From IMG/VR virus record IMGVR_UViG_3300030019_000130, positions 1 to 30,027 of that record: a DNA stretch of 30,027 bases. One strand, 5' to 3'. Shown here piece after piece: positions 23,057-29,731 of this stretch; the first letter of the stretch is position 1; every line of letters begins with the position of its first letter. This DNA is from a virus. Under the pieces are notes generated by a model, which worked only from the letters and a program-made list of their open reading frames with translations, ran no database searches and had not been told where the DNA came from. A program made the translations under genes and the position numbers.

Positions 23057-23084
23057 GTATAGACGCACGGCTGTGCGTCTTTAC
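23057..23084. repeat. 28-bp palindromic repeat, copy 2
   Basis: AGACGCAC (23061-23068) pairs with GTGCGTCT (23073-23080) around GGCT, and the outer GTA/TAC bases pair across one mismatch. It is related to the element at 17915-17942 (shared AGACGCAC core and 28-bp span) and lies 17 bases before ATG 23040. Confidence 0.72.
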
Positions 23085-23090
23085 TGATTA

Positions 23091-24623
23091 TTATTTCACC
23101 GCTGGATCTGCAGTAGCTGTATTCGTCAATCGATCATTTGGTGTAGTTTCCTGTTGTTTGGCCGGAATATCAATCCATAGGCCTATTTTAATGCCTTTTG
23201 TTTTGGCATACGGAAAGTTGATATACATTGCCCGATTGAGTTCTTTAAGCACAAAGAATTCATCCCATGTGAGCGTTGACACATACAGCAGGTAGTTGTA
23301 ATACACATCAGCACCGGCAAGCGAAATAACGCCCTCTTTATCTACACCGGTGATTGCCGACGGAATTCCCAACGAAGCCAATACAACCTGGTCGGAGCGT
23401 TTATCGTTGCTATTGATCGAATCAATAAACTCTTTGAACTTACCCGGCATTTCTTCAAACTTCCATGGACTTTCACCGAACTGAGTGGTAGCATATAATT
23501 TACCTTGATTTTTACCTTCGCCAGTCATCAGGCTAGTGATCCGGCGAAGTTCGCATGAAATCAAATCATCAACCATTGTTTCAAAGAAACGATATGGTTT
23601 TCCGGCATCATCTACAAGTCGTACACCACGATATTCAGTTTGAATTGGCGTATCAGGATCATTCATCAGGTTATTATTGCAAATCTCTTGTAAAATCGTT
23701 TTTTGATGCGTGTACCAATCACCAGGTATAATGACATGCACATGTGCATTAAGCGCATTTTTGTAGTACGAATTGGTGTATTTGGGTGCAAGATTGGAAG
23801 ATTTAATGTATTCCGAAGCTCCTTTGAACCAATCATTAAAAGCATACACCCATTTGGTAAATGTTTTTTCGGAGTTGAAAGCAATTGCCGTAGGGAATTT
23901 AGTCGGGTTACGAGGGTCGAAGCGTGGGAATACATCGTATTGGTGAGATGAAATATACAACCAATCGCCCTGAATGACGAACTGGCAATCATCCGATTTT
24001 ATGCGTTTGTTGGTAAAATCACCGGTAGCAGCAAGTCGCGCTTCATCAGCACCAACATAGCTCAATGCATCAATAGCAGCTGGAGCACCAATGCGACGGC
24101 CTTTGTTGAAATTGTATTTTGAAGCGCATGTTTTTACAAAATAATAGTCGGTTGCAAGGCTTTTAATATAGTCATAGTAGTGATTATATCCTTTTTCTTC
24201 CCAACTTTCCAACCAATTTTGAATATTTGAATCGATTAGTGGAACACGAACACGGCGCGCATCAGCACCTTCTCCAATTACTTGTTCCTGATATAAACGC
24301 GGTCCTTTTCCGAAAAGGAATTTCACTTGTTTTTCAATCAGTTTTGGTATCAATTTATGTTCACCAACAACGGCTGCCACTTCCTGCGGATATAGGTTAT
24401 GTCCTTCTCCCCAAAACGGAATGGTATAATCGCCCAATCGCATGGTTACACGATCGGTAGAATATTTACTGTACAGCGTTTGAAATTCGCGTGTAGTGAT
24501 ATTTTCACGCTCCGAAACGCCTTGTATCTCGAATGTCAATACGTTTGATTGTGAACTTGCAATACCTCTGTTGGCACTTGTAAATTCAATTTTTACATCC
24601 TTTTCAGTAACTTTTGTGCTCAT
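23091..24623 (-). CDS. phage portal protein
   Basis: A 510-residue protein two genes after the large terminase and of the usual portal length. The region around residues 60-105 (LGDYTIPFWGEGHNLYPQEV, then LIEKQVKFLFGKGPRLY) matches the portal stem-entry style of Bacteroidota phages. The C-terminal part (VVLASLGIPSAITGVDKEGV, then LAGADVYYNYLL) has the conserved helix-loop that in portals follows the wing. It would form the 12-subunit ring at one capsid vertex through which terminase pumps DNA. Identity from order, length and these motifs. Confidence 0.82.
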   Translation of the reverse strand: MSTKVTEKDVKIEFTSANRGIASSQSNVLTFEIQGVSERENITTREFQTLYSKYSTDRVTMRLGDYTIPFWGEGHNLYPQEVAAVVGEHKLIPKLIEKQVKFLFGKGPRLYQEQVIGEGADARRVRVPLIDSNIQNWLESWEEKGYNHYYDYIKSLATDYYFVKTCASKYNFNKGRRIGAPAAIDALSYVGADEARLAATGDFTNKRIKSDDCQFVIQGDWLYISSHQYDVFPRFDPRNPTKFPTAIAFNSEKTFTKWVYAFNDWFKGASEYIKSSNLAPKYTNSYYKNALNAHVHVIIPGDWYTHQKTILQEICNNNLMNDPDTPIQTEYRGVRLVDDAGKPYRFFETMVDDLISCELRRITSLMTGEGKNQGKLYATTQFGESPWKFEEMPGKFKEFIDSINSNDKRSDQVVLASLGIPSAITGVDKEGVISLAGADVYYNYLLYVSTLTWDEFFVLKELNRAMYINFPYAKTKGIKIGLWIDIPAKQQETTPNDRLTNTATADPAVK

Positions 24624-24641
24624 ATTATTGATTAATTAATT

Positions 24642-24959
24642 TCAAAACCATTTTACAGTTAACCATTCGTGTGATGGTGGAAAAGAAATTTTTCGAATTA
24701 GTTTTTTGAAGCATTGCCGGGCTAATCCGGTTTCCATATCTTCGAAATATAGGTAGTGATCAGATACTACATTCAAACCTTCATCTTTCATCGCCGGCCG
24801 TAACCGGCAACTATCGTACTTTCGGATTTCACCGTATTCGTTTCTCTGAATATCGCATGTGATAAATATGATCGCGAACGTTGCACCTGGTACTAATTTC
24901 AGATTTCGGATCCGAATAAAAGCATCGGCACCGCTTATTGTCTTTTCGGTAAATTCCAT
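24642..24959 (-). CDS. hypothetical protein between terminase and portal
   Basis: A 105-residue protein; I use ATG 24959 (an in-frame TTG at 24965 would add two residues). It has beta strands (ATFAIIFITC), a central YDSCRLRPAM and a C-terminal FPPSHEWLTVKWF. Short genes with an L-R-P-A and F-P-P ending occur between terL and portal in related phages as I recall, but no function is assigned. It is the first gene after late promoter C, whose predicted start site falls on or next to the A of this ATG, so the message may be leaderless. Confidence 0.6.
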   Translation of the reverse strand: MEFTEKTISGADAFIRIRNLKLVPGATFAIIFITCDIQRNEYGEIRKYDSCRLRPAMKDEGLNVVSDHYLYFEDMETGLARQCFKKLIRKISFPPSHEWLTVKWF

Positions 24960-24962
24960 ATA

Positions 24963-24997
24963 CAAAAAAAGCTAACTTTCGTTAGCTCTTAAAGGAC
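24963..24997 (-). promoter_or_regulatory. late promoter C (GTCCTTTA-N19-TTTTTTTG)
   Basis: On the - strand GTCCTTTA (24997-24990), 19 bases, then TTTTTTTG (24970-24963). The second box has T instead of A at position two. The 19-base spacer itself contains the stem-loop annotated as a terminator. Spacing identical to the other three late promoters. Confidence 0.6.
24964..24987 (-). terminator. terminator inside the spacer of late promoter C
   Basis: On the - strand AGCTAAC, a GAAA tetraloop, GTTAGCT, then a seven-T run. It lies 21 bases after the stop of the large terminase gene and would end the terS-terL transcript. Confidence 0.8.
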
Positions 24998-25007
24998 ATT
25001 ATCAAAA

Positions 25008-26726
25008 CTATGCAGAGTAATTCCCCGCTCCCATTGCTTTCGTTTGCTTCCGTTCGGAGTCGGGCAACAAGTAACTGAACTCACCCCAAATCAGGTACAT
25101 CAGTGCTGATGATATTTGTGTAGAGTAATATGCCTGATCTTTGTATTCCAACAATTTTTCTGAGCTTTTATCGAGTTCGATTTTACCTTCAGTACGTTTT
25201 ATAGGTGAATGGTTGATACTCGAAATGGTTGCTTCACATTCATTTTCATCAATAAGTATATCCGATCGGTTTCCTTCGTTTTTCCCGAAAACCAAATTCA
25301 AAAGCCGGTAATGCTGCGAATAATAGATAGTCGGTTGACCTAAACTCATCAGCGTAACGTTCCAACCTCGTTTTGTAAGTGCAATTTTCAACATCTGAGC
25401 ATCTGTATCGTTCAAATCACCACTAGGTTTATAAAACTTACGGTAATGAGGGTCGCGTTGGTTAGCAGCTCGGTCGTAATGGAAAATAATCGACTTATTT
25501 CCGGTCATTCGCTGTGGCTTGAAAAAATTATCGAATTTTTCGGCCATTTCTTCATGCTGATCAGGGTGAATCACCCACATATCCTTTATAACCCTGAATT
25601 CTTTCTTTTTCTTGTTATGCTGTGCCACTTCAAGACTCGAAAACGGTCCCGGATCTAGTCCAATGATTAGCGGTAAATTCTTATCCCAATATTTCAGATT
25701 TTTGCATGTATGATTAAATTTTTCTTCAATTGAAATATTATCGATATTTCCATAAGTATAACCGTCATCAAAAGTATGCTCCTTTCCAAATTTACCGAAA
25801 AACCGATCTTTCACCTTATGTTTCCTAACTGCAAAAATTGAAGTATTCAAACGATCTACATCCTTAATATTTTTAATCATATTTTCGATGTAATCAATAC
25901 CCAGAATTTTTACATTAGAAAAAGAAGAAGCACGTAAATAATAAGTTTGATTTAAACGAAGTTCAGATAATCTTTCATTCCATCGTTCAATAAATTTATT
26001 CAGCTTTTCTTGCTTTTTTATATCTAAATTGTTTTCTGCAACTACTAAGTCAGCCATACGAATATCAACCTCAAGAGCTAATTCAGCAATACACTCTACT
26101 AGCTCATCACTCATATCCGATTGGTATTTTGTCCACCAATCTTCATCAGTCTCAAAATTTGGAGTTGATGAAGTACCTGTAATACCTCCATAATAATGTG
26201 ACAATCCAAATTTGGAACGATCTGAACGCAAAGCAGGAAATACACGCTCTGTAAACTTATCCTCTCTAATACGAAGCATTTCATCACAAATCAAGTGTGC
26301 ACCATTCTTACCAAGTGCAGATTCGGGTCTGTCTGCAGAAACAAACTGAACAACTGTACCAGTACAGAAAGATATAGTTTGCTTCCAATTATCAATACCA
26401 GTATGACATCTCCCAAAATGTTTTGGAGGTTCTTTCCCTATTTCAAAATAAACACCACGCTCATAGTTCTCATAGAAGTATTCCATCAGTCCCGGAAGAA
26501 TATTATCGAGAATAGTCTTATATGTTGGAGCTGCCATTATTATAACACAACCCTTCATATCCCATTGTATTCTGTCGAGTCGTGGTGCAAGTATGTGTGT
26601 TGTCTTACCTGATCCACGACCAAGCTCACCAAATAGAAATGTTGTATCAATAAGTTTAACTAATATCTGAGCGATAGATAAATAGTTTTCTTCAAAATAG
26701 TCAGGTGAGTATTTGCGTACTTTCAT
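25008..26726 (-). CDS. terL: terminase large subunit
   Basis: A 572-residue packaging motor and nuclease. The ATPase domain has Walker A GRGSGKT at 36-42 (LFGELGRGSGKTT) and Walker B LICDEM with Asp148-Glu149. The C-terminal RNase H-like nuclease shows Asp358 in IIGLDPG and Asp418 in FHYDRAANQRDP. Length and order are typical. It cuts concatemers and translocates DNA into the prohead through the portal. It begins five bases after the small terminase stop in the unit driven by late promoter D. Confidence 0.95.
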   Translation of the reverse strand: MKVRKYSPDYFEENYLSIAQILVKLIDTTFLFGELGRGSGKTTHILAPRLDRIQWDMKGCVIIMAAPTYKTILDNILPGLMEYFYENYERGVYFEIGKEPPKHFGRCHTGIDNWKQTISFCTGTVVQFVSADRPESALGKNGAHLICDEMLRIREDKFTERVFPALRSDRSKFGLSHYYGGITGTSSTPNFETDEDWWTKYQSDMSDELVECIAELALEVDIRMADLVVAENNLDIKKQEKLNKFIERWNERLSELRLNQTYYLRASSFSNVKILGIDYIENMIKNIKDVDRLNTSIFAVRKHKVKDRFFGKFGKEHTFDDGYTYGNIDNISIEEKFNHTCKNLKYWDKNLPLIIGLDPGPFSSLEVAQHNKKKKEFRVIKDMWVIHPDQHEEMAEKFDNFFKPQRMTGNKSIIFHYDRAANQRDPHYRKFYKPSGDLNDTDAQMLKIALTKRGWNVTLMSLGQPTIYYSQHYRLLNLVFGKNEGNRSDILIDENECEATISSINHSPIKRTEGKIELDKSSEKLLEYKDQAYYSTQISSALMYLIWGEFSYLLPDSERKQTKAMGAGNYSA

Positions 26727-26731
26727 ATTAT

Positions 26732-27355
26732 CTATTCTTTTACAACTGTAAAATCTGCATCCTCAATACCAAGTTCTCTTGTTAGTTCACCTTTAAGCCT
26801 TTCCTTATCATTACTACTTATATCTCTAGCAGCAATTATATTCTTACCACGTTCATAAGCAATAAGAATACCTTTCTTCTTAATACCCATGCGTTCGAGT
26901 TCCATATCGGCCGAAACAATCTGAGGCTTGAACTTAATACGATCGGGGTTGATAGCGTTAGCCGATGCCTTCAGTCTCCATGCCAATGCATCCTCATTAT
27001 TCTTTCTTGCTTCAGTAAAGTTATGAGCTACTAATGCAACCTCCATTAATCTCATTGCAGTATCAGCATGAAACATATTCCATGCTTCGCTTGTGACTGA
27101 GCAATCAGCATTAAAGTAGTTGATAGCATCGTATATACGTGCCTTACATGTCGAGATAGATAGAATAGGATAAGACTTTTGAAGCACACGCGCGCACTCA
27201 GTAATAGAAGGGTTACGTCGCAATAGGTTGGATGCTTCATTCACTTGAAGAATATACTCGGCCAGCGCGGGTGGTATACCTACCTTCTTTGCGTCGCGTA
27301 CCTCAAGGAATCGCTCCACCACTTCCGTTGGTAGTCGTTGTAGATGTTGTATCAT
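26732..27355 (-). CDS. terS: putative terminase small subunit
   Basis: A 207-residue protein directly upstream of terL. Residues about 45-80 (LLRRNPSITECARVLQKSYP, then STCKARIYDAINYF) form a helix-turn-helix-like segment followed by a helical bundle (MFHADTAMRLMEVALVAHNF), consistent with the DNA-recognition and oligomerisation parts of TerS. The C-terminus is charged, as in TerS tails that contact TerL. It would recognise the packaging site, which may be in its own gene or in the untranslated DNA just upstream. Call based on order and domain style. Confidence 0.75.
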   Translation of the reverse strand: MIQHLQRLPTEVVERFLEVRDAKKVGIPPALAEYILQVNEASNLLRRNPSITECARVLQKSYPILSISTCKARIYDAINYFNADCSVTSEAWNMFHADTAMRLMEVALVAHNFTEARKNNEDALAWRLKASANAINPDRIKFKPQIVSADMELERMGIKKKGILIAYERGKNIIAARDISSNDKERLKGELTRELGIEDADFTVVKE

Positions 27356-27380
27356 AGTGGTTAATTGAACTTGTATACTT

Positions 27381-27415
27381 CAAAATTACTCAACTATAAA
27401 TAGGCGCTAAAGGAC
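27381..27415 (-). promoter_or_regulatory. late promoter D (GTCCTTTA-N19-TAATTTTG)
   Basis: On the - strand GTCCTTTA (27415-27408), 19 bases, then TAATTTTG (27388-27381), a full match to TAnnTTTG. The start would lie about 22 bases before ATG 27355 of the small terminase gene. Confidence 0.75.
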
Positions 27416-27644
27416 TATTCCGATAGTTTATGAAGCAAAAAGGGTATGTTTTTGGCATTTCACTGTAGTAAATGGTCGAATACCATTAAAGTATTGATAC
27501 AAAGGGCTCAATCATATATCCCCTTTTTCGCACATTCTCGCATTACAAATCGAAATCTCAGCGGAACGAAAAGTACATACACACAGAATGCTTTATTTTG
27601 TTGCGTCAAAACATTAACAAAATGATAACCAAACTATTAAGCAT
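27416..27644. other. non-coding gap upstream of terminase; candidate packaging site
   Basis: About 230 bases with no convincing ORF on either strand, between a terminator and late promoter D. It contains an inverted repeat AATGGT-CGAAT-ACCATT at 27471-27487. Untranslated DNA immediately upstream of terS is a common place for cos or pac sites. Nothing further can be read from the sequence alone. Confidence 0.3.
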
Positions 27645-27681
27645 AAAAAAAATATCAGATGCCCCGAATCTGATATTTTTT
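27645..27681. terminator. bidirectional intrinsic terminator
   Basis: A 14-bp stem, AAAAAATATCAGAT (27647-27660) with ATCTGATATTTTTT (27668-27681), around GCCCCGA. It lies 41 bases past the stop of the 27723-28094 gene and ends the unit upstream of terS. Confidence 0.9.
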
Positions 27682-27722
27682 GAAGTGAAACCGTGTATTT
27701 CACCGAAAATTCTAAAAGCTAA

Positions 27723-28094
27723 TCATTGGAGAAGTTGCTTTAAAATATCGTGGCGAACTTTGGCATTTGACAGGTTGAGCTCCCAGTTTTCGCGCTCTTT
27801 GTCCGACTTGTATTTTTTAGTACGGAGTTGGCTTTCGATACGGCGAATGTTCTGGATTATGTTTGTTACCTGATTTAGAAACTCGGTGGGGTTCTCAGCC
27901 TTTAAAGCTGCTAGTTCGGAGTATTGGTCGTTTGAAAATTTGCGGGCGGTGGCGAGGCTGTGAACGCATAGGAATGCGCAAGTATCGTTGTAGGATTGTA
28001 GCTCACGGTGGGCGGATTGGTTACGGATATCGAGCTGTACCATTTCCTTAGCGAGTTCGGGATGCTCGTCTATAGATGCATCAATCTCCTGCAT
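27723..28094 (-). CDS. small phage protein; frame extends upstream without a start codon
   Basis: From ATG 28094 this gives a 123-residue charged helical protein (DIRNQSAHRELQSYN, VTNIIQNIRRIESQLRTKKY). The same frame is open to 28211 and the extension looks coding (SDEFPQIAWSNNTDLDIQ, then LLYDERVNTYHRM), but contains no ATG, GTG or TTG. The extension overlaps the 3' end of the previous gene and begins at an A9 tract (28204-28212). With one A fewer, ATG 28215 would open this frame; with a -1 slip the previous gene would run into it. The gene may therefore really start near 28215 or be made as a fusion. I recall similar proteins upstream of terS in Bacteroides phages. Confidence 0.65.
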   Translation of the reverse strand: MQEIDASIDEHPELAKEMVQLDIRNQSAHRELQSYNDTCAFLCVHSLATARKFSNDQYSELAALKAENPTEFLNQVTNIIQNIRRIESQLRTKKYKSDKERENWELNLSNAKVRHDILKQLLQ

Positions 28095-28171
28095 GCGATG
28101 ATAGGTGTTAACCCTCTCGTCATACAGGAGAATGCATGTTTGAATATCTAGATCGGTATTATTCGACCAGG

Positions 28172-28783
28172 CTATTTGGGGGAATTCGTCGCTTTTTTGA
28201 CGCTTTTTTTTTCATCTTCTACGACTGGAGCAACTTCTTTCGTTTCTTCAGTAGTAGGGACGTTGGTGACTTCGTCGACCTTAGTTTCATCAACCTTAGT
28301 ATCATCAACTTTTGTTTCGTCAACTATAGTTTCATCAACCTTAGTTTCATCAACCTTAGTTTCATCAACTTTTGTTTCGTCAACATTAGTGTCGTCAACT
28401 TTTATTTCGTCAACTTTTGTTTCGTCAACCTTAGTTTCATCAACTTTTGTTTCGTCAACTTTAGTTTCATCAACATTAGTTTCATCAACATCAGTATCAT
28501 CAACTTTGGTTTCGTCAATCTTAGTATCATCAACATTGGTTTCGTCAACAAATATACCCCGATTTTTCAACACATCTTCTGGATCTACTTTTGTAAGTAA
28601 ATCGTACAGCATACGGCTGTGAAGCGCTGGCATGTTGTGTTCGTTTGCTTTCGCTAACTGCGACGAAAGTTTTGAACCGGGTAAAAACTCGTTGTAGAGT
28701 TTAATGTCTGTATAGAAATGATCTTTGTGTTGAAGCTGTTGTGCCAGTTCGCCACGCTCGGATATTGTTAGTACTTTTTTCAT
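28172..28783 (-). CDS. acidic VDETK-repeat protein
   Basis: A 203-residue protein. Residues 1-78 form a normal helical domain (ISERGELAQQLQHKDHFYTD, LSSQLAKANEHNMPALHSRM). Residues 79-168 are 18 consecutive pentapeptides based on V-D-E-T-K, with substitutions VDETN, VDDTK, IDETK, VDDTD, VDEIK and VDETI. A Glu/Lys-rich tail follows (about 169-203), ending in VKKATNSPK. The repeat is acidic and probably extended. Its location just upstream of terminase genes among virion-type genes suggests a head-associated or scaffold role. Terminators lie upstream and after the next gene. Confidence 0.75.
   Translation of the reverse strand: MKKVLTISERGELAQQLQHKDHFYTDIKLYNEFLPGSKLSSQLAKANEHNMPALHSRMLYDLLTKVDPEDVLKNRGIFVDETNVDDTKIDETKVDDTDVDETNVDETKVDETKVDETKVDETKVDEIKVDDTNVDETKVDETKVDETKVDETIVDETKVDDTKVDETKVDEVTNVPTTEETKEVAPVVEDEKKSVKKATNSPK
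28280..28549 (-). repeat. 18 x 15-bp tandem repeat (VDETK)
   Basis: Eighteen consecutive in-frame 15-base units, seen on the + strand as variants of TTTCGTCAACTTTAG or TTTCATCAACCTTAG. Many units differ silently as well as by substitution, so this is an old or selected array and not a recent expansion alone. Confidence 0.95.
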
Positions 28784-28800
28784 ACTTGTTTTTTTGAATT

Positions 28801-28835
28801 AAAAAAAGCGAAACGAGTAAACCCGCCTCGCTTTT
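28801..28835 (-). terminator. terminator upstream of the repeat-protein gene
   Basis: On the - strand AAAAGCGA (28835-28828) pairs with TCGCTTTT (28811-28804), followed by more Ts; the 16-base interior may form alternative CGAG/CTCG pairs. It lies 25 bases beyond the stop of the 28860-29663 gene. Confidence 0.7.
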
Positions 28836-28859
28836 ATGGTTGTTTTTACATTCAGTTTA

Positions 28860-29663
28860 TTATCTGCGATCTACCTCGAAGAATGCATAACCGGTATCTG
28901 TTTTCGTGATCTGGAAGAAAATTGAATTTCCTACAGATGCAGAGAATGAAAGGCCTGCTTTGAGAATAAACACCGCTGATGTTTCGATAAGTGTAGGATG
29001 AGCTACACCCGCTCCAATCAATTCCACGATACGGCCTACATCACCATCGGTAACGGCTGTAATATCGGTCAATGATTTGGCAGCTGCATTATCGGTCAAG
29101 GTGTATTGAACGCCTGTACCGAGCGCAAACGTAGTTCCTGCAGCTAATGCAACAGCAGTAGGAGCAGTACGAATGATAGGACCATCGTAAAACCAGAATG
29201 GTTCAGGGCAATCTCCACCTTCCAACGAAAGTTCGATTCCCGAAATGTTATTCACATCTCCAATTGATTTTAATTTGATAGTCAAACCGCTTGAGCATGG
29301 AGAACCTGCAATGAATTTTTGACCATCGGAACAACGCTCCCAAATCAAAATGACTTCACGACCTAAATTGTCGTAAACGTACTGCAGCGTTGATTTGCTT
29401 ATTCCATCAAGAATAAGATCAACGGTTTGTTTTCCGTCGAATGGTGAAGCACCAGGAGCGGTTGAAGGTTTCACTGAGTTGACACGACAATCAATGTAAC
29501 CATGCGTTTTACCGGCTAGCAATACATTGGTTGAAATGGTAGCATTGACAGCTTTAGGGAAGTTGTCAATATCAACATCAGTCAACAATGCCGGGTAAAC
29601 ACGGAACTTAATCGAAGTGCTTTTTTCGGCAGTATTATTATTTTTCAGAACATCTAATAACAT
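28860..29663 (-). CDS. virion structural protein (tail tube-like?)
   Basis: A 267-residue beta-rich protein. The first part (about 15-150) contains QTVDLILDGISKSTLQYVYD, VILIWERCSDGQKFIAGSPC and a GIELSLEG end, a pattern like tail-tube or similar beta-barrel virion proteins. The rest (about 155-267) has FWFYDGPIIRTAP followed by an Ala/Thr/Gly-rich beta domain (TAVALAAGTTFALGTGVQYT). There are four cysteines. No membrane segment, no enzyme motif. Hairpins both upstream (29694-29715) and downstream (28801-28835) suggest controlled, perhaps high expression. Tail tube is a guess from fold style; a capsid role cannot be excluded. Confidence 0.55.
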   Translation of the reverse strand: MLLDVLKNNNTAEKSTSIKFRVYPALLTDVDIDNFPKAVNATISTNVLLAGKTHGYIDCRVNSVKPSTAPGASPFDGKQTVDLILDGISKSTLQYVYDNLGREVILIWERCSDGQKFIAGSPCSSGLTIKLKSIGDVNNISGIELSLEGGDCPEPFWFYDGPIIRTAPTAVALAAGTTFALGTGVQYTLTDNAAAKSLTDITAVTDGDVGRIVELIGAGVAHPTLIETSAVFILKAGLSFSASVGNSIFFQITKTDTGYAFFEVDRR

Positions 29664-29693
29664 ATTATTTAATTTTTTTAAGGTGAATAAATA

Positions 29694-29715
29694 TCAGGTG
29701 GCCGAAACCACCTGA
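29694..29715 (-). terminator. intergenic hairpin, possible attenuator
   Basis: TCAGGTGG (29694-29701) pairs with CCACCTGA (29708-29715) around CCGAAA. On the - strand it is followed by TATTTATT, a weak T run, so partial termination or mRNA stabilisation between two virion genes is plausible. Confidence 0.55.
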
Positions 29716-29731
29716 ATTATTATGTTATTGA

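Noticed and set aside
27598-27873. 91-codon + strand frame
   Set aside because: It crosses a strong terminator and lies antisense to the small gene at 27723-28094; no start context and no coupling.
28280-28549. Regular array considered as a CRISPR
   Set aside because: Units are 15 bases with no spacers, lie in frame inside a coding gene, and no cas gene is near.
28136-28622. Two long + strand frames opposite the repeat gene (FVN/FIN-rich and VSST-rich proteins)
   Set aside because: They are the complement of the 15-bp VDETK array; a repeat of multiple-of-three length keeps all frames open. The - strand frame has a normal N-terminal domain and fits the operon.
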